Position numbers and translations under genes: made by a program. Below the pieces are notes generated by a model that was not told where the DNA came from, made no database searches, and was given only the letters and a program-made list of their open reading frames with translations. A stretch of DNA of 64,000 nucleotides from assembly GCF_013466985.1 (NCBI RefSeq), contig NZ_CP059164.1, forward strand, positions 4,411,001-4,475,000. Direction: 5' to 3'. The DNA is from Nocardioides ungokensis (GTDB taxonomy: Bacteria > Actinomycetota > Actinomycetes > Propionibacteriales > Nocardioidaceae). Below, piece by piece: positions 1 through 8,385 of the stretch (positions are counted from its first letter, which is position 1; the number at the start of each line of letters is the position of its first letter).

Positions 1-1
1 C

Positions 2-82
2 GAGACACCCGACGCCCCGGTCACCGGATGGTCCCGCGAGGACGAGGAGAAGGTCCTCGCGGCCTGGCACGAGCGGGCCTGA
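2..82 (+). CDS. 3' end of an unidentified gene (partial)
   Basis: The window opens inside a plus-strand reading frame that ends in TGA at 80-82. Only the last 26 residues are visible; they are acidic and charged (…GWSREDEEKVLAAWHERA). The codons are GC-ending like the neighbouring genes. The fragment is too short to identify. It converges on the nitroreductase gene, with only 9 bases between their stop codons. Confidence 0.5.
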   Translation, partial: ETPDAPVTGWSREDEEKVLAAWHERA

Positions 83-91
83 GGTCCCTGC

Positions 92-697
92 TCATCCGAG
101 GTCGAGCGGCTCGCCGAACGTCGCGCCGAAGGCGAGCTCGGCGAGTGGCTTGCGGGTGCGCGGCCGGCGGTCGCGCTCGCGCGCGGCGGCGTCGCCCGCG
201 TCGTCCGCGGCCAGCTCGCGGCCCAGCGCGACGCCGGTCGTGACCTGCCAGTGCCGCGGCACTCCCGCCTGCGCCGCAAGCCCCTCGTGGTCGAACCCGG
301 CGAACTGGTGGACCACCAACCCCAGCGCGAGGGCCTGGACGCTGAGCTGGGCCACCGCCTGGCCGAGGTCGTAGGCCGCGTAGTCGGAGTAGGTCAGGGC
401 GTCCTCCTCCGGCCCGGAGGCAACCTGGTGCAGCGTGAAGACCAGCGCGCTCGCGCGCGGCGCCCACGACTGGTTGCCCCGCGAGAGCAGCGGGACGAGG
501 CGCTGGTGCGCGGCGTCGCCACGCCGGGCCACCAGGAACGCCCACGGCTGCGAGTTGCCCGCGGACGGCGCCCACCGGGCCGCCTCCAGCATCGCCCGCA
601 GCTCGTCGTCGACGAGCACGTGGGTGTCGTCGAACGACCGGGTGCTGCGCCGCTCGCGCGGCAGCGGGAGCAGGTCGGGCGAGGCGTCGAGGGTCAC
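92..697 (-). CDS. Nitroreductase family protein (FMN-dependent)
   Basis: Predicted FMN-binding nitroreductase of about 201 residues, a usual length for the family, reducing nitro or quinone substrates with NAD(P)H. The N-terminal RRSTRSFDD signature and the RWAPSAGNSQPWAF segment are the family's FMN-binding motifs. I chose the GTG at 697 because the protein then begins (VTLDASPDLLPLPRERRS) where family members normally begin. An upstream ATG at 769 is possible, but it lies inside the palindromic element at 761-808 and adds a non-conserved 24-residue tail. Neither start has a clear Shine-Dalgarno sequence. Divergent from the carboxyltransferase gene. The substrate cannot be told from sequence. 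Confidence 0.85.
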   Translation of the reverse strand: MTLDASPDLLPLPRERRSTRSFDDTHVLVDDELRAMLEAARWAPSAGNSQPWAFLVARRGDAAHQRLVPLLSRGNQSWAPRASALVFTLHQVASGPEEDALTYSDYAAYDLGQAVAQLSVQALALGLVVHQFAGFDHEGLAAQAGVPRHWQVTTGVALGRELAADDAGDAAARERDRRPRTRKPLAELAFGATFGEPLDLG

Positions 698-760
698 TCG
701 GGGCGAACGCGTCGACGTCCGCTCCTGTTCCCGCGCCCACCCCTCCGCGCACGTCGAGCG

Positions 761-808
761 GGACGTCATACGAAACGGTCGCCCCAGCGACGGCAACGTA
801 TGACGTCC
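761..808. repeat. Palindromic element, family 1, intergenic copy
   Basis: Inverted repeat with perfect 12-nt arms (GGACGTCATACG at 761-772, CGTATGACGTCC at 797-808) around a 24-nt centre. It lies between the divergent nitroreductase and carboxyltransferase genes. The same arms recur almost exactly at 60471-60518 inside the biotin carboxylase gene, so this looks like a dispersed element rather than a local operator. Confidence 0.7.
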
Positions 809-829
809 TGCCGGGCCGGGGGCACGAAC

Positions 830-835
830 TAACCT
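830..835 (+). promoter_or_regulatory. -10 element of a probable leaderless promoter
   Basis: TAACCT ends 6 nt before the ATG at 842. There is no Shine-Dalgarno sequence, so the transcript probably begins at or next to the start codon. The same spacing recurs before several other genes in this window. Confidence 0.55.
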
Positions 836-841
836 GCCCAG

Positions 842-2335
842 ATGACGACCGCACCCCGTCCCGCCCGGCTCTCCGCCGCCGACCTCATCGGCCTGGTCCT
901 CGACGAGGGCTCGTGGACCTCGTGGGACCTGCCGCCGGTGCGCGAGGGCATCTCGGAGGAGTACGCCGCGGAGCTGGCCGCGGCGGCCGAGAAGAGCGGG
1001 GTCGACGAGTCGGTCCTCACCGGCGAGGGACTGATGCACGGGCGCCGGGTCGCGGTCGTGGTCGGTGAGTTCGCCTTCCTCGCCGGGTCGATCGGGCGCG
1101 CGTCGGCCGACCGGCTGGTGGCCGCGATCGACCGGTCGACGCGAGAGGGTCTCCCGCTGCTCGCGGCGCCCATCAGCGGCGGCACCCGGATGCAGGAGGG
1201 CACCCCGGCCTTCGTGCAGATGGTGCGGATCTCCGAGGCGGTCGCCGCGCACAAGGTCGCCGGGCTGCCGTACCTGGTCTACCTGCGCCACCCGACGACC
1301 GGCGGAGTGATGGCGTCGTGGGGGTCGCTGGGGCACGTCACCGTCGCCGAGCCCGGGGCGCTGGTCGGCTTCCTGGGCCCGCGGGTCTACGAGGCGCTCT
1401 ACGGCAGGCCCTTCCCCGAGGGCGTGCAGACGGCGGAGAACCTCTACACCCGCGGCATCATCGACGCCGTCCTGCCGCCGGACCAGATCGCCGGGATCCT
1501 CGACCGGGCGCTGACCATCCTGCTCGCGCCGCGGCACGGCATCACGCCGGTGCCGGACCCGGTGCCGCTCACCCCGCTGCCCGACGTGGAGACCTGGGAC
1601 GCCGTCACCCGGTCCCGCCGCCCGGACCGGCCCGGCGTTCGCCGGCTGCTGAAGTACGCCGCCACCGACGTCGTACCCCTCAACGGCACCGGGCAGGGGG
1701 AGCACGACCCCGGCCTGCTGATCGCGCTGGTGCGCTTCGGGCAGGCGCCGTGCGTCTTCCTCGGGCAGGACCGCCGCGGCCAGACCCCCGACCACCCGAT
1801 GGGGCCGGAGGCGCTGCGGGAGGCCCGCCGCGGGATGCGGCTCGCCTCGGAGCTCGGGCTGCCGCTGGTGACCGTGATCGACACCCAGGGCGCCGCGCTC
1901 TCACCGGACGCCGAGAACGGCGGGCTGGCCGGCGAGATCGCCCGCTGCCTGGCCGACCTGGTCACCCTCGACGCGCCGACCCTGTGCCTGATGCTCGGCG
2001 AGGGCAACGGCGGCGGCGCGCTCGCGCTCCTGCCGGCCGACCGGGTGGTGGCCGCCCAGCACGCCTGGCTCTCCCCGCTGCCGCCCGAGGGCGCCAGCGC
2101 GATCGTCCACCGCGACCTCGACCACGCCCCCGAGATGGCACGGTCCCAGAAGGTGCGGGCGCTGGACCTGCACCGCCTCGGGATCGTCGACCGGATCGTG
2201 GCCGAGCAGCCCGACGCCGCGGACGAGCCCGAGGCGTTCTGCCAACGTGTCGGCGCGGTCCTCGAGCACGAGCTCGCCGCGCTGCTCGACGCCGGACCGG
2301 GGTCACCCGCCGAGCGGGCCGCGCGCTACGTGTGA
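842..2335 (+). CDS. Acyl-CoA carboxylase carboxyltransferase, fused beta/alpha type
   Basis: Protein of 497 residues joining two crotonase-fold halves. Residues ~1-235 resemble the carboxyltransferase beta (AccD) part and ~235-497 the alpha (AccA) part. Glycine-rich oxyanion segments are visible (LLAAPISGGTRMQEG, TTGGVMASWGSLGHV, MLGEGNGGGALAL). The zinc-ribbon cysteines of bacterial AccD are absent. By family it moves a carboxyl group from carboxybiotin to an acyl-CoA. No biotin carboxylase or biotin carrier gene is adjacent, so its partner must be encoded elsewhere; the biotin carboxylase at 60-62 kb sits with its own beta subunit. The ATG is supported by the -10 box 6 nt upstream. The acyl-CoA substrate is unknown. 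Confidence 0.8.
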   Translation: MTTAPRPARLSAADLIGLVLDEGSWTSWDLPPVREGISEEYAAELAAAAEKSGVDESVLTGEGLMHGRRVAVVVGEFAFLAGSIGRASADRLVAAIDRSTREGLPLLAAPISGGTRMQEGTPAFVQMVRISEAVAAHKVAGLPYLVYLRHPTTGGVMASWGSLGHVTVAEPGALVGFLGPRVYEALYGRPFPEGVQTAENLYTRGIIDAVLPPDQIAGILDRALTILLAPRHGITPVPDPVPLTPLPDVETWDAVTRSRRPDRPGVRRLLKYAATDVVPLNGTGQGEHDPGLLIALVRFGQAPCVFLGQDRRGQTPDHPMGPEALREARRGMRLASELGLPLVTVIDTQGAALSPDAENGGLAGEIARCLADLVTLDAPTLCLMLGEGNGGGALALLPADRVVAAQHAWLSPLPPEGASAIVHRDLDHAPEMARSQKVRALDLHRLGIVDRIVAEQPDAADEPEAFCQRVGAVLEHELAALLDAGPGSPAERAARYV

Positions 2336-2352
2336 GCCCGCGGCCCGTCGGC

Positions 2353-3858
2353 TCAGAACAGCAGCGCCGAGGCGGGGTCCTCGAGGATCCCGGCCACGTC
2401 GGCGAGGAAGCGTGAGCCCTTCTCGCCGTCGATGTGCCGGTGGTCGAAGGAGAGCGCCAGCGTGGTGATCTGGCGGATGGCCAGCTCGTCCTCGCCGTTC
2501 GCGCCGGTGACGACCCACGGCTGCTTGCGGATCGCGCCGAAGCACAGGATGGCCGACTCACCGGGGTTGATGATCGGCGTGCCCGCGTCGACACCGAAGA
2601 CGCCCACGTTGGTGATCGTGAACGTGCCACCGCTCATCTCGGCCGGCTGGGTCCTCCCCTCGCGCGCGGTCGCGGTGAGCTGGTTGAGCGCAGCCGAGAG
2701 CTCGAGCAGGGACAGGGAGTCGGCGTCCTTGACGTTGGGGACGACCAGTCCGCGGGGAGTCGCGGCCGCGATCCCGAGGTTGACGTAGCCCTTGTAGACG
2801 ACCTCCTGCGCGGCGTCGTCCCAGAACGAGTTGATCTCCGGGGTCCGCTTCATCGCCAGCATCACCGCGCGCGAGAGCACCAGCAGCGGCGACACCTTGA
2901 CGTCCTTGAACTCGCGGCGCGCCTTGATCCGGTCGACGAACTCCATCGTCCGGGTCACGTCGACGGTGATCCACTCGGTCACGTGCGGGCTGGTGAAGGC
3001 CGACTGGCTCATCGCCTGGGCCATCATCTTGCGGACGCCCTTGATCGGCTCGCGGGTCTCGCGGGCGCCGACCATCGGGTTCACGCCCGGACGCGCGAGG
3101 TCGGCGTACTGCTCGGGCATGGCCGGAGCACCCGTGGCCGCGGCCTCCACGTCGGCCCGGGTGACGGTGCCGTTCGGGCCCGAGGGAGCGATGGCGCCGA
3201 GGTCGATGCCGAGGTCCTTGGCCAGCTTGCGCACCGGCGGCTTGGCCAGCGCGCGCGCCGTCGCCGGAGAGGTGACGGCGTCGGGCACCAGCGCGCTCGC
3301 CTGCCGACGACCACCGGTCGGGACCGCCGAGGTGGCGGGCACGGCGGGCTCGTCGGAGCTCTGGACGTCCGGTGCCGGGCCGGGCTCGAAGGCGCCCTGG
3401 GCCTGCGCGTGGGCGGCCGCGGCACCGACCGCGACCCCCGGCGTGGTGGCGCCCTTGCGGGCACGACGGACCGCGCCGCGCTCGACCTTGTTGCGGCCGA
3501 CCAGGCTCTCGCCCTCGCCGCCGCCGGAGGCGCGCGGGTTGGACAGGTCGATCTCCATCTCGGCCTGCGGGGTCGGCTGGGCCGGGGTCGCGGGTGCGGC
3601 GGGGGCGGCCGCGGGTGCCGCGGAGGCGTCACCGATCGAGATGATCGGCGTGCCCACCGGCACGGTCTCGCCCTCGGGGACCATCAGGTCCAGCACCGTG
3701 CCGGCGAACGGCGACGGCAGCTCGACCAGTGACTTGGCGGTCTCGATCTCGACGATGATGTCGTTGATCGCGATGACGTCGCCGACCTTGACCTTCCAGG
3801 CCACGATCTCGGCCTCGGTGAGGCCCTCGCCGACGTCGGGCAGCTTGAACTCAGACAT
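2353..3858 (-). CDS. bkdC: Dihydrolipoamide acyltransferase (E2), branched-chain 2-oxoacid dehydrogenase complex
   Basis: E2 core enzyme of 501 residues; it carries acyl groups on lipoamide and passes them to CoA. An N-terminal lipoyl domain (1-~78) has the lipoylated lysine at about position 42 (ETAKSLVE). A long Ala/Pro linker follows, then a peripheral subunit-binding domain (VRKLAKDLGIDLGAI) and the C-terminal catalytic domain ending in the active-site motif LSFDHRHIDG. It is the last gene of the E1-alpha/E1-beta/E2 operon, 9 bases after E1-beta. No lipoamide dehydrogenase (E3) is adjacent, so E3 is probably shared with other complexes. The gene order matches mycobacterial bkdABC. A pyruvate-type role is less likely but not excluded. 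Confidence 0.92.
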   Translation of the reverse strand: MSEFKLPDVGEGLTEAEIVAWKVKVGDVIAINDIIVEIETAKSLVELPSPFAGTVLDLMVPEGETVPVGTPIISIGDASAAPAAAPAAPATPAQPTPQAEMEIDLSNPRASGGGEGESLVGRNKVERGAVRRARKGATTPGVAVGAAAAHAQAQGAFEPGPAPDVQSSDEPAVPATSAVPTGGRRQASALVPDAVTSPATARALAKPPVRKLAKDLGIDLGAIAPSGPNGTVTRADVEAAATGAPAMPEQYADLARPGVNPMVGARETREPIKGVRKMMAQAMSQSAFTSPHVTEWITVDVTRTMEFVDRIKARREFKDVKVSPLLVLSRAVMLAMKRTPEINSFWDDAAQEVVYKGYVNLGIAAATPRGLVVPNVKDADSLSLLELSAALNQLTATAREGRTQPAEMSGGTFTITNVGVFGVDAGTPIINPGESAILCFGAIRKQPWVVTGANGEDELAIRQITTLALSFDHRHIDGEKGSRFLADVAGILEDPASALLF

Positions 3859-3867
3859 GCACGGCTC

Positions 3868-4851
3868 CTAGAAGCTCAGCGAACGGTCGACGGCGTCCAG
3901 CACCCGGTCGAGGTCGGGGAGGAAGTCCTCCTCGATCCGCGAGGCCGGGTAGGGGGTGTCGAACCCGCCCACGCGCAGCACCGGGGCCTCCAGGGAGTAG
4001 AAGCACTCCTCGGTGATCCGGGCGGACAGCTCCGAGCCCATGCCGAGGTTGACGTGCGCCTCGTGGGTGACGACGGCGCGGCCGGTGCGGCGCACCGACT
4101 CCAGCACCGGACCCATGTCCAGCGGCGAGAGCGTGCGCAGGTCGATGACCTCCAGCGACTTGCCCTCGCCCGCGGCGGCCTCGGCGGCCTTCATGGCGGT
4201 CTTCACCGTCGGGCCGTAGGCCAGCACGGTGACGTCGGTGCCCTGGCGCACGACGCGCGAGGTGAACAGCGGCTCCGGGGTGGCGGACTCGTCGAGCTCG
4301 GCCTTGTCGGCGTGGTACTGCCGCTTGGGCTCGAGGAAGATCACCGGGTCGTCGCTCGCGATCGCCTGCTGGATCATCCAGTAGCCGTCCACGGGGTTGG
4401 AGCACGCGACGACCTTCAGGCCGGGCGTGTGCGCGAACTGCGCCTCCGGCGACTCGCTGTGGTGCTCCACCGCGCCGATGCCGCCACCGAACGGGATCCG
4501 GATGACCATCGGCATCTTGTTGCGGCCCTTGGAGCGGTAGTGCATCTTCGCGACCTGGCACACGATCTGGTCGTAGGCCGGGTAGACGAAGCCGTCGAAC
4601 TGGATCTCCACGACGGGCCGGTAGCCGCGCAGGGCCATGCCGACCGCGGTGCCGACGATGCCGGACTCCGCGAGCGGGCTGTCGATGACGCGGTCCTCGC
4701 CGAAGTCCTTCTGCAGGCCGTCGGTGATCCGGAAGACGCCGCCGAGCTTGCCGACGTCCTCACCCATGATGAGGACCTTGGGGTCGTCCTCCATCGCCTT
4801 GCGCAGGCCCATGTTGAGGCCCTTGGCGAGCGTGATCTTCTGGTTGCTCAT
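3868..4851 (-). CDS. bkdB: 2-oxoacid dehydrogenase E1 component, beta subunit
   Basis: Beta subunit (327 residues, normal length) of the thiamine-diphosphate E1 heterotetramer that decarboxylates branched-chain 2-oxoacids. Family segments include KVLIMGEDVGKLGGVFRITD near the N-terminus, DSPLAESGIVGTAVGMA and the C-terminal transketolase domain (RTGRAVVTHEAH). The start MSNQKITLAKG is fixed by a TGATG overlap with the stop of E1-alpha, implying translational coupling. The open frame continues upstream, but those residues lie out of frame within the E1-alpha coding region. Confidence 0.92.
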   Translation of the reverse strand: MSNQKITLAKGLNMGLRKAMEDDPKVLIMGEDVGKLGGVFRITDGLQKDFGEDRVIDSPLAESGIVGTAVGMALRGYRPVVEIQFDGFVYPAYDQIVCQVAKMHYRSKGRNKMPMVIRIPFGGGIGAVEHHSESPEAQFAHTPGLKVVACSNPVDGYWMIQQAIASDDPVIFLEPKRQYHADKAELDESATPEPLFTSRVVRQGTDVTVLAYGPTVKTAMKAAEAAAGEGKSLEVIDLRTLSPLDMGPVLESVRRTGRAVVTHEAHVNLGMGSELSARITEECFYSLEAPVLRVGGFDTPYPASRIEEDFLPDLDRVLDAVDRSLSF

Positions 4852-6047
4852 CAGGAGTGCCCCCCAGCAGTAGTAGAGCCCTCGAACGACTCGAGGTACG
4901 CCGCGTAGCCCTCGCGCTCGGCGCGCAGCTCCTCGGTCTCCTCGGCGTACACGTGGTCGAACATGCTCAGCGGCTGCGGGTCCGGGAGCGCCTTGCATCC
5001 CTCACGCAGGTGGTGGCCGAGGTCGTCGGCCTCCGCCTTGACGCCCTCGAAGAACGCGTCGTCGGCCAGGCCGTTGCGCTTGAGGTAGACCTCGACGCGG
5101 GCGATCGGGTCCTTGAGCTTCCAGTGCTCGACGTCGTCGGAGAGCCGGTAGCGGGTCGGGTCGTCGGTCGTGGTGTGGGCACCCATCCGGTAGGTGTAGG
5201 CCTCCACGAAGGTCGGGCCCTGGCCGTCCCGGGCGCGCTGCAGCGCGGCCTGCGTGACGGCGTACGTCGCGAGCACGTCGTTGCCGTCTACCCGGACGCC
5301 GGGGAAGCCGAAGCCGAGCGCGCGCTGGTAGAGCGGGATCCGCGTCTGGCGCTCGATCGGCTCGGAGATGGCCCACTGGTTGTTCTGGCAGAAGAACACG
5401 ACCGGCGCGTTGTAGGAGGCGGCGAAGATGAACGCCTCGTTGACGTCGCCCTGCGAGGACGCGCCGTCACCGAAGTGCGCGATGACCGCCGCGTCGCGCT
5501 CGGGGTCGCCGGTGCCGACGACGCCGTCGCGCTGCATGCCCATGGCGTAGCCGGTGGCGTGCAGCGTCTGGGCGCCGATCACGATCGTGTAGAGGCCGAA
5601 GTTGTTCTCGTTCGGGTCCCACGCGCCGTGGTCGACCCCGCGGAACAGGCCGAGCAGGTTGAGCGGGTCGACGCCGCGGCAGTAGGCGACACCGTGCTCG
5701 CGGTAGGTCGGGAAGACGTAGTCCTGCGGGCGCAGCGCACGGCCGGCGCCGATCTGCGCAGCCTCCTGACCGAGCAGCTGGGCCCAGATGCCGAGCTCGC
5801 CGTGACGCTGGAGGGCGGTGGCCTCGGTGTCGATGCGACGGGTGAGCACCATGTCGCGGTAGAAGCCGCGCACCATCTCGGCCTCTTCATCGGCCGACAG
5901 GCCGGCGCCGAAGCTGAACTCGGGGTGCTCGACGCGTTCGCCCTCGGGAGTGAGGAGCTGGATCAGCTCGGGGCCACCGTCCTGCTGCGAGGGTCCGAAG
6001 ACCTCCACGAGATCGGGGCCGAAGCCAGGACTTCCGGACTGGGTCAC
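4851..6047 (-). CDS. bkdA: 2-oxoacid dehydrogenase E1 component, alpha subunit
   Basis: Alpha subunit, 398 residues. The thiamine-diphosphate/Mg motif starts at GDGASSQGDVNEAF and continues to the FCQNNQWAIS segment. An upstream FPTYREHGVAYCRG block and the phosphorylation-loop-like RMGAHTTTDDPTRY segment are also typical of the family. The GTG at 6047 (VTQSGSPGFGPD) is preceded by AAGGAG, 6 nt upstream, which decides the start; longer upstream extensions are not conserved. First gene of the operon with bkdB and bkdC, so this complex most likely serves valine/leucine/isoleucine breakdown or supplies branched acyl-CoA primers for fatty acids. Confidence 0.92.
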   Translation of the reverse strand: MTQSGSPGFGPDLVEVFGPSQQDGGPELIQLLTPEGERVEHPEFSFGAGLSADEEAEMVRGFYRDMVLTRRIDTEATALQRHGELGIWAQLLGQEAAQIGAGRALRPQDYVFPTYREHGVAYCRGVDPLNLLGLFRGVDHGAWDPNENNFGLYTIVIGAQTLHATGYAMGMQRDGVVGTGDPERDAAVIAHFGDGASSQGDVNEAFIFAASYNAPVVFFCQNNQWAISEPIERQTRIPLYQRALGFGFPGVRVDGNDVLATYAVTQAALQRARDGQGPTFVEAYTYRMGAHTTTDDPTRYRLSDDVEHWKLKDPIARVEVYLKRNGLADDAFFEGVKAEADDLGHHLREGCKALPDPQPLSMFDHVYAEETEELRAEREGYAAYLESFEGSTTAGGHS

Positions 6048-6223
6048 GTGCACTCCTTCGAGTTCATCGGCGTCGCGGGGTCTCCGCATGCCGATAGGCG
6101 GGATCCGACCTGCGGCGCTGGGGTGGTGCGCTCTGTGATCGGGACCACAACGGGCTCGCGGACAACTTACCGGGGGGCTACGGGCCGGGGCCAATCCACC
6201 GGCCCCGATGCGGAACGCCCGCC

Positions 6224-6229
6224 TAGTCT
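6224..6229 (+). promoter_or_regulatory. -10 element of a probable leaderless promoter
   Basis: TAGTCT lies 7 nt before the ATG at 6237, in the 189-bp spacer shared with the divergent bkd operon. There is no ribosome-binding site between them. I could not place a convincing bkd promoter in the same spacer. Confidence 0.5.
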
Positions 6230-6236
6230 CGGGACC

Positions 6237-6704
6237 ATGGGCTCTCGCATCGTCTCCGCCAGCACGACGGTTGCCGCACCGCCGGACGTGGTCTTCTCGA
6301 TCCTCGCCGACCCGCGGCAGCACCCGCGCATCGACGGGTCCGGCACCCTGCAGGGCACGATCTCCGGCCCGGAGCGGCTCGCGAAGGGCGCGGACTTCGG
6401 GATGGACATGAAGATGTACGGCCTGCCCTACCGGATCCGCAACCGGGTCGTGGAGTTCGAGGAGGGGCGCCGCATCGCGTGGCGTCACTTCGGCGGCCAC
6501 CGGTGGCGCTACGAGCTCGAGCCGGTCCAGGGCGGCACCCGGGTCACCGAGACCTTCGACTACTCGCGCTACAACCTGCTGTGGGCGAAGGGCATCGAGG
6601 TCGCCGGCTTCCCCGAGCGCAACCGTCGCGGGATCGAGGAGACGCTGGTGCGGCTGTCCCGTGCGGCCGAGGAGGACGCGGCCCGGGCGGGCGAGGGCGC
6701 ATGA
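6237..6704 (+). CDS. SRPBCC-family (START-like) protein
   Basis: Protein of 155 residues with the polyketide cyclase/dehydrase 2 layout. It starts with STTVAAPPDVVFSILADP (first strand and helix of the fold) and ends with a C-terminal helix after GIEVAGFPERNRRGIEETL. Such proteins bind hydrophobic ligands in a deep cavity; the ligand here is unknown. The leaderless promoter upstream supports the ATG. It stands alone, divergent from bkdA. The last ~15 residues are Ala/Glu-rich and probably disordered. Confidence 0.75.
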   Translation: MGSRIVSASTTVAAPPDVVFSILADPRQHPRIDGSGTLQGTISGPERLAKGADFGMDMKMYGLPYRIRNRVVEFEEGRRIAWRHFGGHRWRYELEPVQGGTRVTETFDYSRYNLLWAKGIEVAGFPERNRRGIEETLVRLSRAAEEDAARAGEGA

Positions 6705-6766
6705 GCGTCCGCGAGGGCAGCGAGGTGGAGCGGGCCTGACGGCCCCCTCCAAGCCCGGCTGCGGGA

Positions 6767-7333
6767 TCAGGGGCGCCAGTCGGCCGGCGGGTCCTCGCCG
6801 GTCCGGCCGTCCACGGCCTCGCGGAGCAGGTCGGCGTGCCCGGTGTGGCGGGCGTACTCCTCCACCAGGTCGCACAGCACCCGGCGCAGGCTGGGCTGGC
6901 GACCGTCGGGCCAGGAGAGGTTCACCGACCGGTCGAGCCCGCCGTCGGCGAGGGCGGCGTCCAGCTTCGCGCGGGAGCGCTCGACCGCGGCGTCCCACAG
7001 GGCATAGAGCGCCTCCGGGCTGTCGTCGGCGGCGGAGGTCCAGTCCCAGTCGGGGTTCGCGTCCCAGTCCACGCTCTCCCAGGGCACGCCCGGCGACTCC
7101 CCGGCCACCTTCCACGCGAAGTAGTAGGCCTCCACGAACGCGAGGTGCTTGAGCAGGCCGCCGAGGGTCATCGACGAGGCGCCGATCCGGGTCTGCAACC
7201 CGGCCGCGTCGAGGCCGTCGGCCTTCCAGCGGAACGTCGTGCGCTGCCGGTCGAGGGCGCCGACGAGGTGCTCGACCTCGGTGCCGGCGACCGGGGGCTC
7301 CCAGGGCGGAGGGGTGCGGGTCTCAGTCGTCAT
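6767..7333 (-). CDS. DinB-family (DUF664-type) protein
   Basis: Protein of 188 residues with the four-helix DinB/mini-DinB fold. The histidine of GGLLKHLAFVEAYYF and the YARHTGHADLLREAV segment supply the usual three-histidine metal site. Tryptophan-rich stretches (WESVDWDANPDWDWTS) are typical of the actinobacterial DUF664 branch. Some relatives are thiol-dependent S-transferases using mycothiol or bacillithiol, but this member's activity cannot be told. It is divergent from a WYL regulator across 53 bp, so that regulator may control it. Confidence 0.8.
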   Translation of the reverse strand: MTTETRTPPPWEPPVAGTEVEHLVGALDRQRTTFRWKADGLDAAGLQTRIGASSMTLGGLLKHLAFVEAYYFAWKVAGESPGVPWESVDWDANPDWDWTSAADDSPEALYALWDAAVERSRAKLDAALADGGLDRSVNLSWPDGRQPSLRRVLCDLVEEYARHTGHADLLREAVDGRTGEDPPADWRP

Positions 7334-7339
7334 GACGCC

Positions 7340-7345
7340 ACCCTA
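7340..7345 (-). promoter_or_regulatory. -10 element of the dinB-like gene
   Basis: On the minus strand TAGGGT sits exactly 6 nt before the ATG at 7333, with no Shine-Dalgarno sequence. This matches the leaderless pattern of other genes here. Confidence 0.5.
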
Positions 7346-7352
7346 GAGACCA

Positions 7353-7373
7353 TTCCGGACGTAACGCTTCCGG
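7353..7373. promoter_or_regulatory. Candidate operator between the dinB-like and WYL regulator genes
   Basis: Two copies of TTCCGG begin at 7353 and 7368, and CCGGA (7355-7359) pairs with TCCGG (7369-7373) as an inverted repeat around 9 bases. It lies in the 53-bp divergent spacer, just upstream of a possible -10 for the regulator (TTGGCT, 6 nt before the ATG at 7387). Binding by the neighbouring regulator is an inference from position. Confidence 0.35.
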
Positions 7374-7386
7374 TTTGGCTGGCAGG

Positions 7387-8361
7387 ATGACGACCGTGGA
7401 CGAGACGAGCCCGACCGCCCGCGCCCTGGTCTGCCTCGAGCTGCTGCAGAACAGCCCCGGGATCACCGCCGAGCGGCTCGGCGAGCGCCTCGGCGTCTCG
7501 GACCGCGCCGCCCGCCGCTACGTCGCAGTGCTGCGCGAGGCCGGGGTGCCGATCGAGTCCGCGCGTGGCCGGTACGGCGGCTACCGGGTCGGGCGCGGGC
7601 ACCGGCTGCCGCCGCTGATGTTCACCAACACCGAGGCGCTGGCCCTGGTGATGGCGGTGATCGAGGGCGACCACGCGGCGGGCGACCCGACCGTGCCGGT
7701 GGGCAGCGCCCTCGGCAAGATCATCCGGGCCCTGCCGGCGACGGTGGCCGAGCCCGCGGACGCCGTACGACGGGTCAGCGCGACGCGCCGGGCCCACCGC
7801 GACACCAGCCCCGACCCGGGGACGACGGTGCAGCTCGTCGACGCGTGCTCCGCGGCGCGGCGGCTGCGCCTCGGCTACCGCTCGGGGTCCGGGCGAGACC
7901 GCGTCCTCGACGTCGACCCGTGGGCCGTGGTGACGCGCCACGGCCGGTGGTATCTCCTGTGCTGGTCGCACACCAGCGACGCACGCCGCGTGCTCCGGGT
8001 GGACCGCGTCGTCTCGGTCGACCTCCTCCCGGAGACGTTCGAGCCGCCGCAGGACCTCGACCCCGTGCGCGACGTCGAGGACCACCTCTCCGACGGCTGG
8101 GCCCACCAGGTCGAGATCCTCGTGGACGCGCCGGCGGCGACCGTCCGCGCCTGGATCCCGCGCAGCCTCGGCCGCCTCGAGCCCGTCGACGACGACCACT
8201 GCCGCCTGGTCGGCTCCACCGACGAGCCCGACTGGTACGCCCAGCAGCTCGCCCTGCTGCGCACGTCGTTCCGCATCGTCGGGCCGGCCGAGGTGCAGGA
8301 GGCCGCCCGGATGATCGGGCGGAACCTGCTGCGGGCGGGCGAGGTCGAGACCCCCGACTGA
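7387..8361 (+). CDS. HTH/WYL-domain transcriptional regulator (YafY/DeoR-like)
   Basis: Protein of 324 residues. An N-terminal winged helix-turn-helix (~10-65) contains GITAERLGERLGVSDRAARRYVAVLREAG, quoted here only as its two halves GITAERLGERLGVS and DRAARRYVAVLREAG. A linker and a WYL domain follow (~140-220, seen in AVVTRHGRWYLLCW), then a C-terminal WCX extension. WYL domains sense ligands or nucleic acids and such regulators usually act on neighbours. I chose ATG 7387; a TTG 12 bases upstream would add four residues. It ends 24 bp from the convergent lacI gene. Confidence 0.85.
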   Translation: MTTVDETSPTARALVCLELLQNSPGITAERLGERLGVSDRAARRYVAVLREAGVPIESARGRYGGYRVGRGHRLPPLMFTNTEALALVMAVIEGDHAAGDPTVPVGSALGKIIRALPATVAEPADAVRRVSATRRAHRDTSPDPGTTVQLVDACSAARRLRLGYRSGSGRDRVLDVDPWAVVTRHGRWYLLCWSHTSDARRVLRVDRVVSVDLLPETFEPPQDLDPVRDVEDHLSDGWAHQVEILVDAPAATVRAWIPRSLGRLEPVDDDHCRLVGSTDEPDWYAQQLALLRTSFRIVGPAEVQEAARMIGRNLLRAGEVETPD

Positions 8362-8385
8362 GCCCGGGCGGACCCTTGCTTGGGG

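Noticed and set aside
92..1795. Minus-strand open frame of 567 codons ending in the nitroreductase
   Set aside because: Its upstream two thirds lie antisense to the carboxyltransferase gene and show no family motifs. Only the final ~200 codons are the nitroreductase.
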